This document shows positions 1 to 6,679 of a stretch of 6,924 nucleotides of DNA, piece after piece. This stretch comes from Bacteroidota bacterium (GTDB lineage: Bacteria > Bacteroidota > Bacteroidia > Bacteroidales > UBA10428): assembly GCA_024640925.1 (NCBI GenBank), contig JAHEEB010000217.1, positions 1 through 6,924 on the forward strand, read 5' to 3'. The first letter of the stretch is position 1; each line of letters starts with the position of its first letter. The position numbers and the translations under genes are program-made. The notes beneath the pieces were generated by a model, which was given only the letters and a program-made list of their open reading frames with translations, was not told the DNA's origin and made no database searches.

Positions 1-978
1 GGACGCAAATATGAACTGCCGAACTTAACAGCATATGGGGAAACCTGTGCCTCAATCGGAAATGTTTACTGGAATAACCGGTTATTTCTGCTCACAGGCG
101 ATTCGAAATATTACGATATTATCGAACAAACATTATACAATGGTCTTATCTCAGGTATCTCTCTTGAGGGTACAAAATTTTTCTATGTCAACCCCCTGGA
201 GGCTGATGGCAAATTCGCATTTAACCAGGGAAGTTGCACCCGTGAGTCATGGTTCGATTGTTCCTGCTGCCCTACAAACCTGATTCGTTTTGTTCCATCT
301 ATTCCTGGATTGATTTATGCCACACAGGATAATAATTTGTATATTAACTTATATGCTTCGAACAAAGCCAACCTGAAGATAAACAACAGTTCGTTAGCAA
401 TTGAGCAAACAACAGACTATCCATGGAATGGTAATATAAATATACTGGTTAACCCCGAAAAAGAGACTTCTTTTACTCTGAAGCTTCGTCTGCCTGGCTG
501 GTCACAAAACGAAGTAATACCAGGTAATCTGTATTCGTTTGCTGATACTACTTTGCAAAAAACAAGCATTAAAGTAAACGGAAAGGAAACAGAATATGAA
601 ACCAATATGGGGTACGCTCTAATCACAAGAAACTGGAAACCTGGAGACAATGTAGAAATCGATTTAAACATGAGGGTCAGACATGTAAAAGCCAACGAAA
701 AGGTTGCAGACGATTTAAACATGACAGCTCTTGAATATGGCCCTGTGGTATACTGTTTCGAAGGAACCGACAACAAACAGTTAGACAAAATAACAATACC
801 TGATAATGCTGAATTAAGAATTGAGAAAAGATCTGATTTATTGGGCGGTGTAAACGTGATTTTGGGAAATATACCTTTAAAAGACGGGAAAACGAATGAA
901 CAGGTAACAGCAATTCCATATTTTACCTGGTCGAACAGGGGGATTGGAACTATGAAGGTTTGGGTTCCGGTAAAATAA
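1..978 (+). CDS. GH127/GH146-type (DUF1680) beta-L-arabinofuranosidase-like glycosidase, 3' part
   Basis: The frame is open from base 1, so the 5' part lies outside the window; 325 residues remain, about half of a usual DUF1680 protein. Near the start it reads AYGETCASIGNVYW, with Glu14 and Cys16. A second cluster, WFDCSCCPTN, carries Cys89 and Cys90. In the characterised GH127 enzyme HypBA1, the equivalent Glu and three Cys bind zinc, and the first Cys of the CC pair is the nucleophile. All four are present here, so the enzyme looks active. The acid/base Glu would lie about 16 residues before Glu14, off the window. Residues from about 105 onward form the beta-rich C-terminal part. Such retaining enzymes release L-arabinofuranose from plant glycans, often as part of polysaccharide-utilisation loci. 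The exact family (GH127, GH146 or another DUF1680 group) and substrate cannot be told from this fragment, and any signal peptide is outside. It is convergent with the next gene and apparently unrelated to it. Confidence 0.9.
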   Translation, partial: GRKYELPNLTAYGETCASIGNVYWNNRLFLLTGDSKYYDIIEQTLYNGLISGISLEGTKFFYVNPLEADGKFAFNQGSCTRESWFDCSCCPTNLIRFVPSIPGLIYATQDNNLYINLYASNKANLKINNSSLAIEQTTDYPWNGNINILVNPEKETSFTLKLRLPGWSQNEVIPGNLYSFADTTLQKTSIKVNGKETEYETNMGYALITRNWKPGDNVEIDLNMRVRHVKANEKVADDLNMTALEYGPVVYCFEGTDNKQLDKITIPDNAELRIEKRSDLLGGVNVILGNIPLKDGKTNEQVTAIPYFTWSNRGIGTMKVWVPVK

Positions 979-994
979 ATAGTTGGGAACGAAG

Positions 995-1011
995 CAGCTT
1001 TTTTAAAGCTG
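995..1011. terminator. Palindrome between convergent genes, possible weak bidirectional terminator
   Basis: A perfect 7-base inverted repeat (CAGCTTT / AAAGCTG) with a TTT loop sits between the stop of the glycosidase gene and the stop of the convergent small acidic gene. The position is right for a shared terminator. The stem is AT-rich and neither side has a solid run of T after it (ACTAATCTTTT on the plus strand), so it would be weak. Confidence 0.4.
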
Positions 1012-1012
1012 A

Positions 1013-1354
1013 CTAATCTTTTGCCGAAAATATTGCTGCCAAGGTCTTTTTTAATTTGGTATAGGTTTTATTATCAATATCAAAGGATATTTTGATATGA
1101 GTTTCAGTATCCAGAGCTTTAGAAACTTCACGGCTTATAGTTAATTCCAGTGAAGTTTTGTCTAGCATATAAATTAAATCATTACTATAAACACTTTTAC
1201 TCTGATCATCTTTTTCTATATAAATTTCTTCTTCCTCATCGGCATTATAACATAAAGTAAGATACTTATGATTTTCAAACTCAAAGTAAACACTTGCCAA
1301 CCCTTCATCATCAGAAGGATTTGATTCTATTATAAGGGGTTTTAAGGAAATCAT
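1013..1354 (-). CDS. Small acidic protein, Imm10-like immunity protein candidate
   Basis: This is a 113-residue soluble protein with no signal peptide or membrane segment. It is rich in Asp/Glu, including a DEEEE run at 39-43. Predicted strands alternate with short loops. Around residues 45-56 it reads YIEKDDQSKSVY, followed by a hydrophobic stretch and a C-terminal FDIDNKTYTKLKKTLAAIF segment. From memory, this layout (aromatic-x-E-x-x-DQ-x-x-S-x-Y, then a final amphipathic helix ending in IF) matches the Imm10 family of immunity proteins from bacterial toxin systems; no profile search was possible. It starts 25 bases after the stop of the membrane fusion protein gene and is the last gene of that run, so it is probably co-transcribed with the exporter. 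If it is Imm10-like, it could protect the producer from the exported product. It could equally be an unrelated small accessory protein. The ATG has no clear Shine-Dalgarno site. Confidence 0.5.
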   Translation of the reverse strand: MISLKPLIIESNPSDDEGLASVYFEFENHKYLTLCYNADEEEEIYIEKDDQSKSVYSNDLIYMLDKTSLELTISREVSKALDTETHIKISFDIDNKTYTKLKKTLAAIFSAKD

Positions 1355-1378
1355 TAATCGGTTCGTTCATTTTTAACT

Positions 1379-2680
1379 CTATCTGTACATTTTTTGTTTT
1401 TCAAAGGAAGATTTAAGAGGTGCAACTATTCTGTTGAATAAACTCCGGCTTTCTGTTATAATTTCGGCATTTCCCTGCATACTCTGACTAAAACTCAAGG
1501 TTATATTGTAGTTTGTAACAAGGTTCGTACTATCGAGAGTTACTATAGCATAATAAAAGCCATCTTCGGGAGCAAGAGATATCTTCGAAATTTTCCCGGT
1601 TACCACCCCATATTCCATATGAGGATAATTATCAAACTGAATGATTACCTTGTTGTTTTCTTTTATCTTACCTATTCCTGTAGGTTGAAGTTTCAGCCTG
1701 CCCATAACACGGGTGAACTTCTCAGGGAGTACCATTAAAACTACCTCCCCTTTATTGACATACTGGTTTTCGCTCCATATTTTACTGAGCGACACTTTAC
1801 CATCGAAAGGAGCTTCAATCAGATAGTCTTTCCGCCATTGGGCAATTTCGCCACGTAATTCTTCCCAGCGGGCTTTCAATCTGCTGTAAAGTTCCTGGTT
1901 TTGTTTTTCGAGCTGAAGAATCAATTCGAGTTTCTCCTGATCGAGGTTACTGATTTCAATAGCAGCCTCGCTTATCGATGCTTCCGATTCTTTAATCTTA
2001 TAGAGAACCCCAAGTCTGTTTACCGTTGATTTCTCCAAATCGGACTTTGATAATACACCTTGATCAGCCAAAAGTGAATCGCGGTTAAACTGATTATTGC
2101 TTAATACATACTCATTTTCTAATACTATATTCTTTTCTTTAAGGCTGGTTAAATATTGTTGATACCTGAGTAATTCCTTATCCATCGATTTAATCTTTCT
2201 CATGTAATAATCGACATCAACAAAACCATGATATTCTTCTATTGTTTGAATGAAAGAAGCATATAGCGCCTGAAGATTTCCCAGTTTCATTTCTTTTTTA
2301 AAAATCGATTTATCGATAACCTGTTCCATAGAGAAAGTGCCAGAAATAATCCCTGACAGGTAAATAACATCGTTATAATCGGCCGAAGAATGAATAACAG
2401 CCAGTAGTTGTCCTGAATCAACCTGTTGTTTATCTGCTACCAGTATTTTTTTAATGGAACCTTCGCTGTTTGCTTTCATTTCAGCAGGGGGAATATTGGC
2501 AGTAAGTTGCACCTGCGAATGAATTACATCGGGGTATACCAGAATGTTTGATAAGATAAACAGAAGCACAAGAACAAATAAAATGGAAAGAGTACCCCAC
2601 CGCACAATCCAACGGGGCACCTGCCCTAATAATTCCTGCACATCGTGACTATGAATCTGGTATTTATTTAAAGTATCCAT
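1379..2680 (-). CDS. HlyD-family membrane fusion protein (periplasmic adaptor) of a type I peptide exporter
   Basis: The 433-residue protein has the standard adaptor layout. A short cytosolic N terminus is followed by one membrane segment at about 29-49. The first half of a lipoyl-like domain is at about 64-100 (EGSIKKILV...VDSGQLLAVI). A long Gln/Glu/Lys-rich coiled-coil hairpin runs from about 140 to 285. The second lipoyl half is at 288-318 (APFDGKVSL...VNKGEVVLMVLPE), then a beta-barrel region to about 405 and a basic tail. Such proteins sit in the inner membrane and connect an ABC exporter to a TolC-like outer-membrane channel. The start lies 3 bases after the exporter stop and is preceded by a good AGGAG, so the two genes are almost certainly translated together. 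No outer-membrane channel gene is in the window. The exported substrate cannot be read from this protein. Confidence 0.9.
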   Translation of the reverse strand: MDTLNKYQIHSHDVQELLGQVPRWIVRWGTLSILFVLVLLFILSNILVYPDVIHSQVQLTANIPPAEMKANSEGSIKKILVADKQQVDSGQLLAVIHSSADYNDVIYLSGIISGTFSMEQVIDKSIFKKEMKLGNLQALYASFIQTIEEYHGFVDVDYYMRKIKSMDKELLRYQQYLTSLKEKNIVLENEYVLSNNQFNRDSLLADQGVLSKSDLEKSTVNRLGVLYKIKESEASISEAAIEISNLDQEKLELILQLEKQNQELYSRLKARWEELRGEIAQWRKDYLIEAPFDGKVSLSKIWSENQYVNKGEVVLMVLPEKFTRVMGRLKLQPTGIGKIKENNKVIIQFDNYPHMEYGVVTGKISKISLAPEDGFYYAIVTLDSTNLVTNYNITLSFSQSMQGNAEIITESRSLFNRIVAPLKSSFEKQKMYR

Positions 2681-2683
2681 TTC

Positions 2684-4873
2684 TTAAGCTCCTAGTTCAA
2701 GTTGGTTTTGTACCAATTCAAAATATTTTCCTTTTTTCTGAATAAGCTCCTGATGCGTACCGGTTTCAACAAGTAATCCATTATCTAAAACAACAATCTG
2801 ATGGGCATTTTTAACCGTACTCAACCGATGAGCGACAACAATAACTGTTCTGTTTTCGAAAAATCGTTCCATGTTTTCAAGAATCATTCTTTCATTCTTT
2901 GCATCAAGGGAATTTGTTGCTTCGTCGAAGAAAAGAATTTCAGGGTTTTTATATAATGCCCTTGCGATTAAAATGCGTTGTTTCTGCCCCTGACTTAAAC
3001 CCAGCCCATTGCTACCGATTTTTGTATTAATGCCCATGGGTAACTTTGAAATAAATTCATCAACATTTGCCAGGCTACAGGCTTGATACAAGCGTTCGGC
3101 ATCAATCTCCTCACCTGATAGAGCAATATTTTTTGCTATTGAATCGGAGAACACAAATCCATCCTGCATAACAATACCACATTTACTACGCCAGGTTGAG
3201 GGTTTAAAATTTGCCAGGTTATGTCCGCCAACAAAAATTTCACCATGAATTGGCTGATAAAACTTTAAAAGCAGTTTAATCAGGGTTGTTTTGCCACTCC
3301 CACTGGTACCAACTATTGCCGTAACTTTGTTGGAGGGTATTGTAAGATTAATGTTATTTAATACAAATGGAGACTGTGGCCCTTCGTATTGAAAAGACAC
3401 ATTCTTTATTTCCATTTTTTTATCTGAAGGCAACTCTTCGATATAAACTTTATTTTCATCTATTTCGTCGGCAACTTCATAAACTTCAGACATTCTTTCC
3501 AGACTAATCTTAGCGTCTTGCGTACTATGCAAAAAGCCAACAACCTGGTTAAGAGGTCCGGATAATTGCCCAAGTATGTATGATATTGCCAACATTCCTC
3601 CAAGGGTAAGTTGATTACTAAGAACCATTTTGGCTGCTAGAAATAATACAACAATGTCTTTAAATTCATTAAAAAACAAGGCTCCGGCGTTTTGTTTTTC
3701 CTGAATTGATAACCCTTGAACATTTATCCTGAATATTTTAGCCTGGATACTCTCCCACTCCCATCGTTTTTGCTTTTCGCAATTATTCAGTTTGATATCG
3801 TTTATACCTTGAATAAGCTGAACAATGGAGTTTTGATTTTCAGCAAGCTGGGCAAATTTTTTGTTATCCAACTCACGTCGGCGTTTCATAAAATAAAGTG
3901 CCCATGCAAAATATAAGACCATACCAATAAGAAAAACCAAAAACAATTTCAGGTTAAATAAAAGCAGCACAAGACCCAGTACAATAATTGTTATAACCGA
4001 AAAGAATAAATTAATTAATGTTTCCGATAAAAAATACTCAATTCGTTTGTGATCGGTAATACGTTGCAAAAAATCGCCTGTTGTTTTGGTATCAAAATAG
4101 GAAAGAGGAAGTTTCATGATTTTAGCTAAAAAATCAGAAACAAGGTATATGTTAATCTTTGTACCAATATGCAATAAAATCCAGTTCCTGAAAAAACCAA
4201 TAAGAAACCGGCTTGCCACCAAAATAAGTTGAGCAATAAATATGGTGGTTATGAGATTCAGATTTGGTATTATTATTCCCTTATCGACAATTACTCTGAA
4301 TAAAAAAGGCATAATGACCTGAAGAAATACCCCCACAAATATACCGAGGAATAATTGTACCAATAAAGGTCTGAATTCTTTAACGTAGGAGAATATCAAT
4401 TTAAAGGATCCCTTATCTGTTTTTTCGTCACTTTGTTTATAAAAATCGGGGGTAGGAACAAGTTGCAAACATATTCCCATAAGTTCACCCTCGTATTTTG
4501 TCAATGCCCATCCTCTCATAAAATCGTCGATACTATAAACAATTTGTCCATGTGCCGGATCGGAGACAAAAACTTTATCCCTGGTAATTTTATATACTAC
4601 AATAAAATGATTTTGATTCCAGTGGACAATTGCAGGTAAAATGAGATCGTTCTTAAGTTGTAATAAGTTTATTCTGAGACCTTCCGTTCTATAGCCTATT
4701 GATTCTGCAGCCTCGCTAATGCCAAGCAAAGAGACTCCATCTTTTGTTATATACGATTTAGAACGAAGAGAATTTAAGGAAAGGTTACGGCCATAATATT
4801 TTGATATCATCCTTAAACAAGAAGGGCCACAATCATTGACATCGTGTTGATGAAAAAATGGAAATGAGGACAT
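2684..4873 (-). CDS. Peptidase-containing ABC exporter (C39 peptidase, membrane domain, ATPase)
   Basis: At 729 residues this is full length for the PCAT/bacteriocin-exporter family. The N-terminal C39 peptidase domain (about 1-140) has the full active site: oxyanion Gln9, nucleophile Cys15 (NDCGPSC), His89 (NQNHFIVVY) and Asp105 (SDPAHG). Family members cut leader peptides after a double-glycine-type motif during export. The membrane domain spans about 165-450 with six hydrophobic segments. The ATPase domain (about 487-729) has Walker A GTSGSGKT (522-529), Q-loop Gln570, signature LSQGQ (626-630), Walker B ILFFDE (646-651) with catalytic Glu651, D-loop SLD (655-657) and H-loop His682. The signature has Gln where many ABC proteins have Gly. 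Nothing is missing, so the protein should be active as a homodimer in the inner membrane. It is followed at once by its HlyD-like partner. No leader-bearing substrate gene is seen nearby. The ATG at 4873 is well placed, because the peptidase domain begins directly after it. Confidence 0.95.
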   Translation of the reverse strand: MSSFPFFHQHDVNDCGPSCLRMISKYYGRNLSLNSLRSKSYITKDGVSLLGISEAAESIGYRTEGLRINLLQLKNDLILPAIVHWNQNHFIVVYKITRDKVFVSDPAHGQIVYSIDDFMRGWALTKYEGELMGICLQLVPTPDFYKQSDEKTDKGSFKLIFSYVKEFRPLLVQLFLGIFVGVFLQVIMPFLFRVIVDKGIIIPNLNLITTIFIAQLILVASRFLIGFFRNWILLHIGTKINIYLVSDFLAKIMKLPLSYFDTKTTGDFLQRITDHKRIEYFLSETLINLFFSVITIIVLGLVLLLFNLKLFLVFLIGMVLYFAWALYFMKRRRELDNKKFAQLAENQNSIVQLIQGINDIKLNNCEKQKRWEWESIQAKIFRINVQGLSIQEKQNAGALFFNEFKDIVVLFLAAKMVLSNQLTLGGMLAISYILGQLSGPLNQVVGFLHSTQDAKISLERMSEVYEVADEIDENKVYIEELPSDKKMEIKNVSFQYEGPQSPFVLNNINLTIPSNKVTAIVGTSGSGKTTLIKLLLKFYQPIHGEIFVGGHNLANFKPSTWRSKCGIVMQDGFVFSDSIAKNIALSGEEIDAERLYQACSLANVDEFISKLPMGINTKIGSNGLGLSQGQKQRILIARALYKNPEILFFDEATNSLDAKNERMILENMERFFENRTVIVVAHRLSTVKNAHQIVVLDNGLLVETGTHQELIQKKGKYFELVQNQLELGA
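2689..2693 (-). promoter_or_regulatory. Shine-Dalgarno site for the membrane fusion protein gene
   Basis: AGGAG lies 8 bases before the ATG at 2680 and inside the last codons of the exporter gene (GAA CTA GGA GCT TAA). It supports the chosen start and suggests translational coupling. It stands out because the other gene starts in this window have no recognisable site, as is usual in Bacteroidota. Confidence 0.65.
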
Positions 4874-4900
4874 GAAGATATATTCAGGTTTTATCTGCTA

Positions 4901-4933
4901 ATCTACATAATTTTCAATAAACGACCGATTTAT
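4901..4933 (-). pseudogene. Possible frameshifted remnant of a receiver domain start
   Basis: Just after the kinase stop, the frame shifted by two reads INRSFIENYVD and then a TAG. Hybrid kinases commonly read LVVED-N-x-INR-x-F-I-x-x-Y-L at the start of the receiver. Here the kinase ends in SLVV and this stretch resumes in another frame, as if about 13 bases carrying the acidic ED pair had been lost. The match is only 11 residues, so chance cannot be excluded. Confidence 0.3.
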
Positions 4934-5844
4934 ACAACCAGTGAATTATGTCCTTTCAATGTTTTTTCGATTAAACTTGTTTTTTGCGCAGGAACTGATT
5001 GTTCATGTTCCACAGGTTGAAATGGTATTGTAAAGAAAAAAGAAGAACCTTTGCCTGGTTTTGATTGACACCAAATTTTTCCATTCATAAGTCTGACCAG
5101 ATTTTTACATATGGACAAGCCCAATCCGAGGCCATTTTTCGAGCTATCGGTATTATCGATTTTTGTAAATGATCCAAAAATAAAATCTTCTTTACCTGTA
5201 AGCTTTCCAATTCCTGAATCTTTCACATAAAATTCAATAAGTTGGTTTTTAACATGGAAACCGAACTCAATGGTTCCTTTTTCAGTAAACTTAAATGCAT
5301 TCTCAAGTAAATGATATAATATCTGATTTATTTTTTGTTTATCGCATAGAATATGTAAATCGATGTACTTTTCAGGAATATTTCGTAAAAAAACAATTGA
5401 CTTTTTTTCCAGAATATGCTTACGGATGTTAAAATAGGTGTGTATTTCATCGATAAAAGTTGCTAACTGACAAACCTCTTTTTTTATATTAACCACTCCA
5501 GCTTCAAGCAACGAAGCCTGGATAATATCGTCCATAATTCTTAGAAAATCCTGGCTGCTTTTATTCATTAAACTAATGAATTCTTCCTTTTCTTCCGGGC
5601 TAATTTTTTTATCATTAGCGATTAAATTAGTAAACCCCATTATTGCATTTAATGGGGTTCGAATCTCATGATATATATTTTTAAGAAAACTTGCTTTAGC
5701 TAACTCAATTTGTTCTGCATTTTTTTCAACCTGAATTTCAAGTTTTTTAAGTTTCTTAGCCATCTCCATATAATCAGCATCAACCTGATTTTGGGGAAGT
5801 TTACGCTTTATCCTCCAGAGCCATATTTTGATAAACTGCAACAA
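4930..5844 (-). CDS. Histidine kinase core without a sensor domain, probably a truncated hybrid kinase
   Basis: The 304 residues comprise a short hydrophobic/basic N terminus (LQFIKIWLWRIKRK), a coiled coil at about 26-50, a HisKA domain with phospho-acceptor His59 (YHEIRTPLNAIMGF) and an HATPase domain. The HATPase has N-box Asn182 (LLENAFKFTEKG), G1 box DSGIG (209-213) and G2 box GLGLGL (238-243). The catalytic motifs are complete, so autophosphorylation is plausible. There is no extracellular sensor, PAS or HAMP domain. The protein ends KGHNSLVV, exactly where a receiver domain would begin in a hybrid kinase. No ATG fits upstream: the first usable start is TTG at 5844 (another TTG follows at 5841), while the frame stays open back to a TAG at 5905-5907. 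The first N-terminal residues are therefore uncertain. The exporter starts 56 bases downstream with no terminator between, so co-transcription is likely. No response regulator is present in the window. Kinase identity is firm, but the intactness of the gene is in doubt. Confidence 0.85.
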   Translation of the reverse strand: MLQFIKIWLWRIKRKLPQNQVDADYMEMAKKLKKLEIQVEKNAEQIELAKASFLKNIYHEIRTPLNAIMGFTNLIANDKKISPEEKEEFISLMNKSSQDFLRIMDDIIQASLLEAGVVNIKKEVCQLATFIDEIHTYFNIRKHILEKKSIVFLRNIPEKYIDLHILCDKQKINQILYHLLENAFKFTEKGTIEFGFHVKNQLIEFYVKDSGIGKLTGKEDFIFGSFTKIDNTDSSKNGLGLGLSICKNLVRLMNGKIWCQSKPGKGSSFFFTIPFQPVEHEQSVPAQKTSLIEKTLKGHNSLVV

Positions 5845-5864
5845 AATGAAAAAATTAAAAGCAC

Positions 5865-5897
5865 AAAAAAAATTAAAATCGGGCCGGAATTCGGCCC
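5865..5897 (-). terminator. Rho-independent terminator after the TPR gene
   Basis: On the minus strand, GGGCCG and CGGCCC form a six-base GC-only stem around the loop AATTC (5881-5897). It is followed by a T-rich tract, GATTTTAATTTTTTTT, down to 5865. It begins about 30 bases after the TPR gene stop and is the clearest terminator in the window. No T run follows on the plus strand, so it acts in one direction. The kinase start codon lies only about 20 bases beyond the T tract. Confidence 0.85.
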
Positions 5898-5926
5898 TAA
5901 AAACCTATGTACACTAAAACTATTAA

Positions 5927-6679
5927 TTAAATACGTCTGAGAATCTTTTTAGCGTCATCCTGGTAATATCCTTCTTTACTGGCAAGTACCTGAAATTGTT
6001 CAGCTGCCTTGTCTCTTTCATTAGTCATGATATAACACATACCCAGATACCAAGTAGCCGATTCAACAAATGGATTCGGTTTATTCTGTAAGACTTTTTG
6101 AAAACTCTTATTGGCATCGTTATATTTTTCCAGTTCCATATAAGAAATACCTGAATATAGATTTATACCAATCTTTGATCCATCTTCTTTAAGAATTGAC
6201 TCAAAAAGTGAGATGGCTTTGGCATACTGTTTATTTTCGTATAATTTCATAGCCTGAGCCAATAAATCCTCGCCCGGAGAGCCTGCCCTGAAATTAATAG
6301 AAATCTTTGTCGGATTGTAATATAAATCTATTAGCTTTTCGTTAGAAAAATCTCTGTTTGTTAAATACATTGTAAGGATAAGGGCAAAAATCACCAAACT
6401 ACCTGTGGCATAATACACACGTTGGTATATTTTTCGAATTGTTCCCTTTCCCTTTTCGGTAACTTCATAAATTTCCTGGTGAATTTGATCAAGTTGAGCT
6501 TTCAACTCAATCATTTCCTTATCGGAAAGAACCGAATCAACCTGCCGTCTCAGCTCTATTTCATTCCTTAATGACAGGTTACCTTCTATTTCTTTCTCGA
6601 ACCATTTTTTTTCTTCTGGGTTCATTTCTCCCTTAAGAAATCTTTCGATAAATCTGCTGAAATCGAAATCCTGTTTCAT
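5927..6679 (-). CDS. Membrane-anchored TPR protein with anti-sigma-like N-terminal region
   Basis: The 250 residues fall into three parts. Residues 1-75 are charged and helical with the pattern FIERFLKGEMNPEEKKWFEKEI...N...R.EIELRRQVDSVL, typical of the cytosolic N termini of Bacteroidota anti-sigma-like proteins that lack the zinc-binding motif. One membrane segment lies at about 89-106 (YYATGSLVIFALILTMYL). The periplasmic part carries about three TPR units: near 138-166 (AMKLYENKQYAKAISLFESIL), 171-199 and 206-234. TPRs bind other proteins. In related Bacteroidota loci, such genes often accompany an ECF sigma factor, but none is in the window, and upstream DNA is cut off. A role as a sensor or scaffold at the inner membrane is inference. 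It is cut off from the kinase/exporter genes by the terminator just downstream, so it is probably a separate unit. The ATG at 6679 is the natural start, with no Shine-Dalgarno site. Confidence 0.8.
   Translation of the reverse strand: MKQDFDFSRFIERFLKGEMNPEEKKWFEKEIEGNLSLRNEIELRRQVDSVLSDKEMIELKAQLDQIHQEIYEVTEKGKGTIRKIYQRVYYATGSLVIFALILTMYLTNRDFSNEKLIDLYYNPTKISINFRAGSPGEDLLAQAMKLYENKQYAKAISLFESILKEDGSKIGINLYSGISYMELEKYNDANKSFQKVLQNKPNPFVESATWYLGMCYIMTNERDKAAEQFQVLASKEGYYQDDAKKILRRI

Noticed and set aside
35..283. Plus-strand frame of 82 codons in the first 300 bases.
   Set aside because: The overlapping frame from base 1 carries the conserved GETCA and CSCCPTN motifs, so the 82-codon frame is a shadow of it.
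417..919. Minus-strand open frames of 123 and 80 codons opposite the glycosidase gene.
   Set aside because: They lie wholly within the well-supported DUF1680 coding frame on the other strand and show no domain-like features.
1311..1370. A 19-residue minus-strand frame starting at the ATG at 1368-1370 (MNEPINDFLKTPYNRIKSF), overlapping the start of the Imm10-like gene.
   Set aside because: It is very short, has no double-glycine motif or cysteine, overlaps a better frame, and is most likely a chance reading of the gene start.
4874..4929. Possible leader-peptide gene for the exporter in the gap after the kinase.
   Set aside because: The gap is only 56 bases, with no ATG-led frame containing a Gly-Gly motif.
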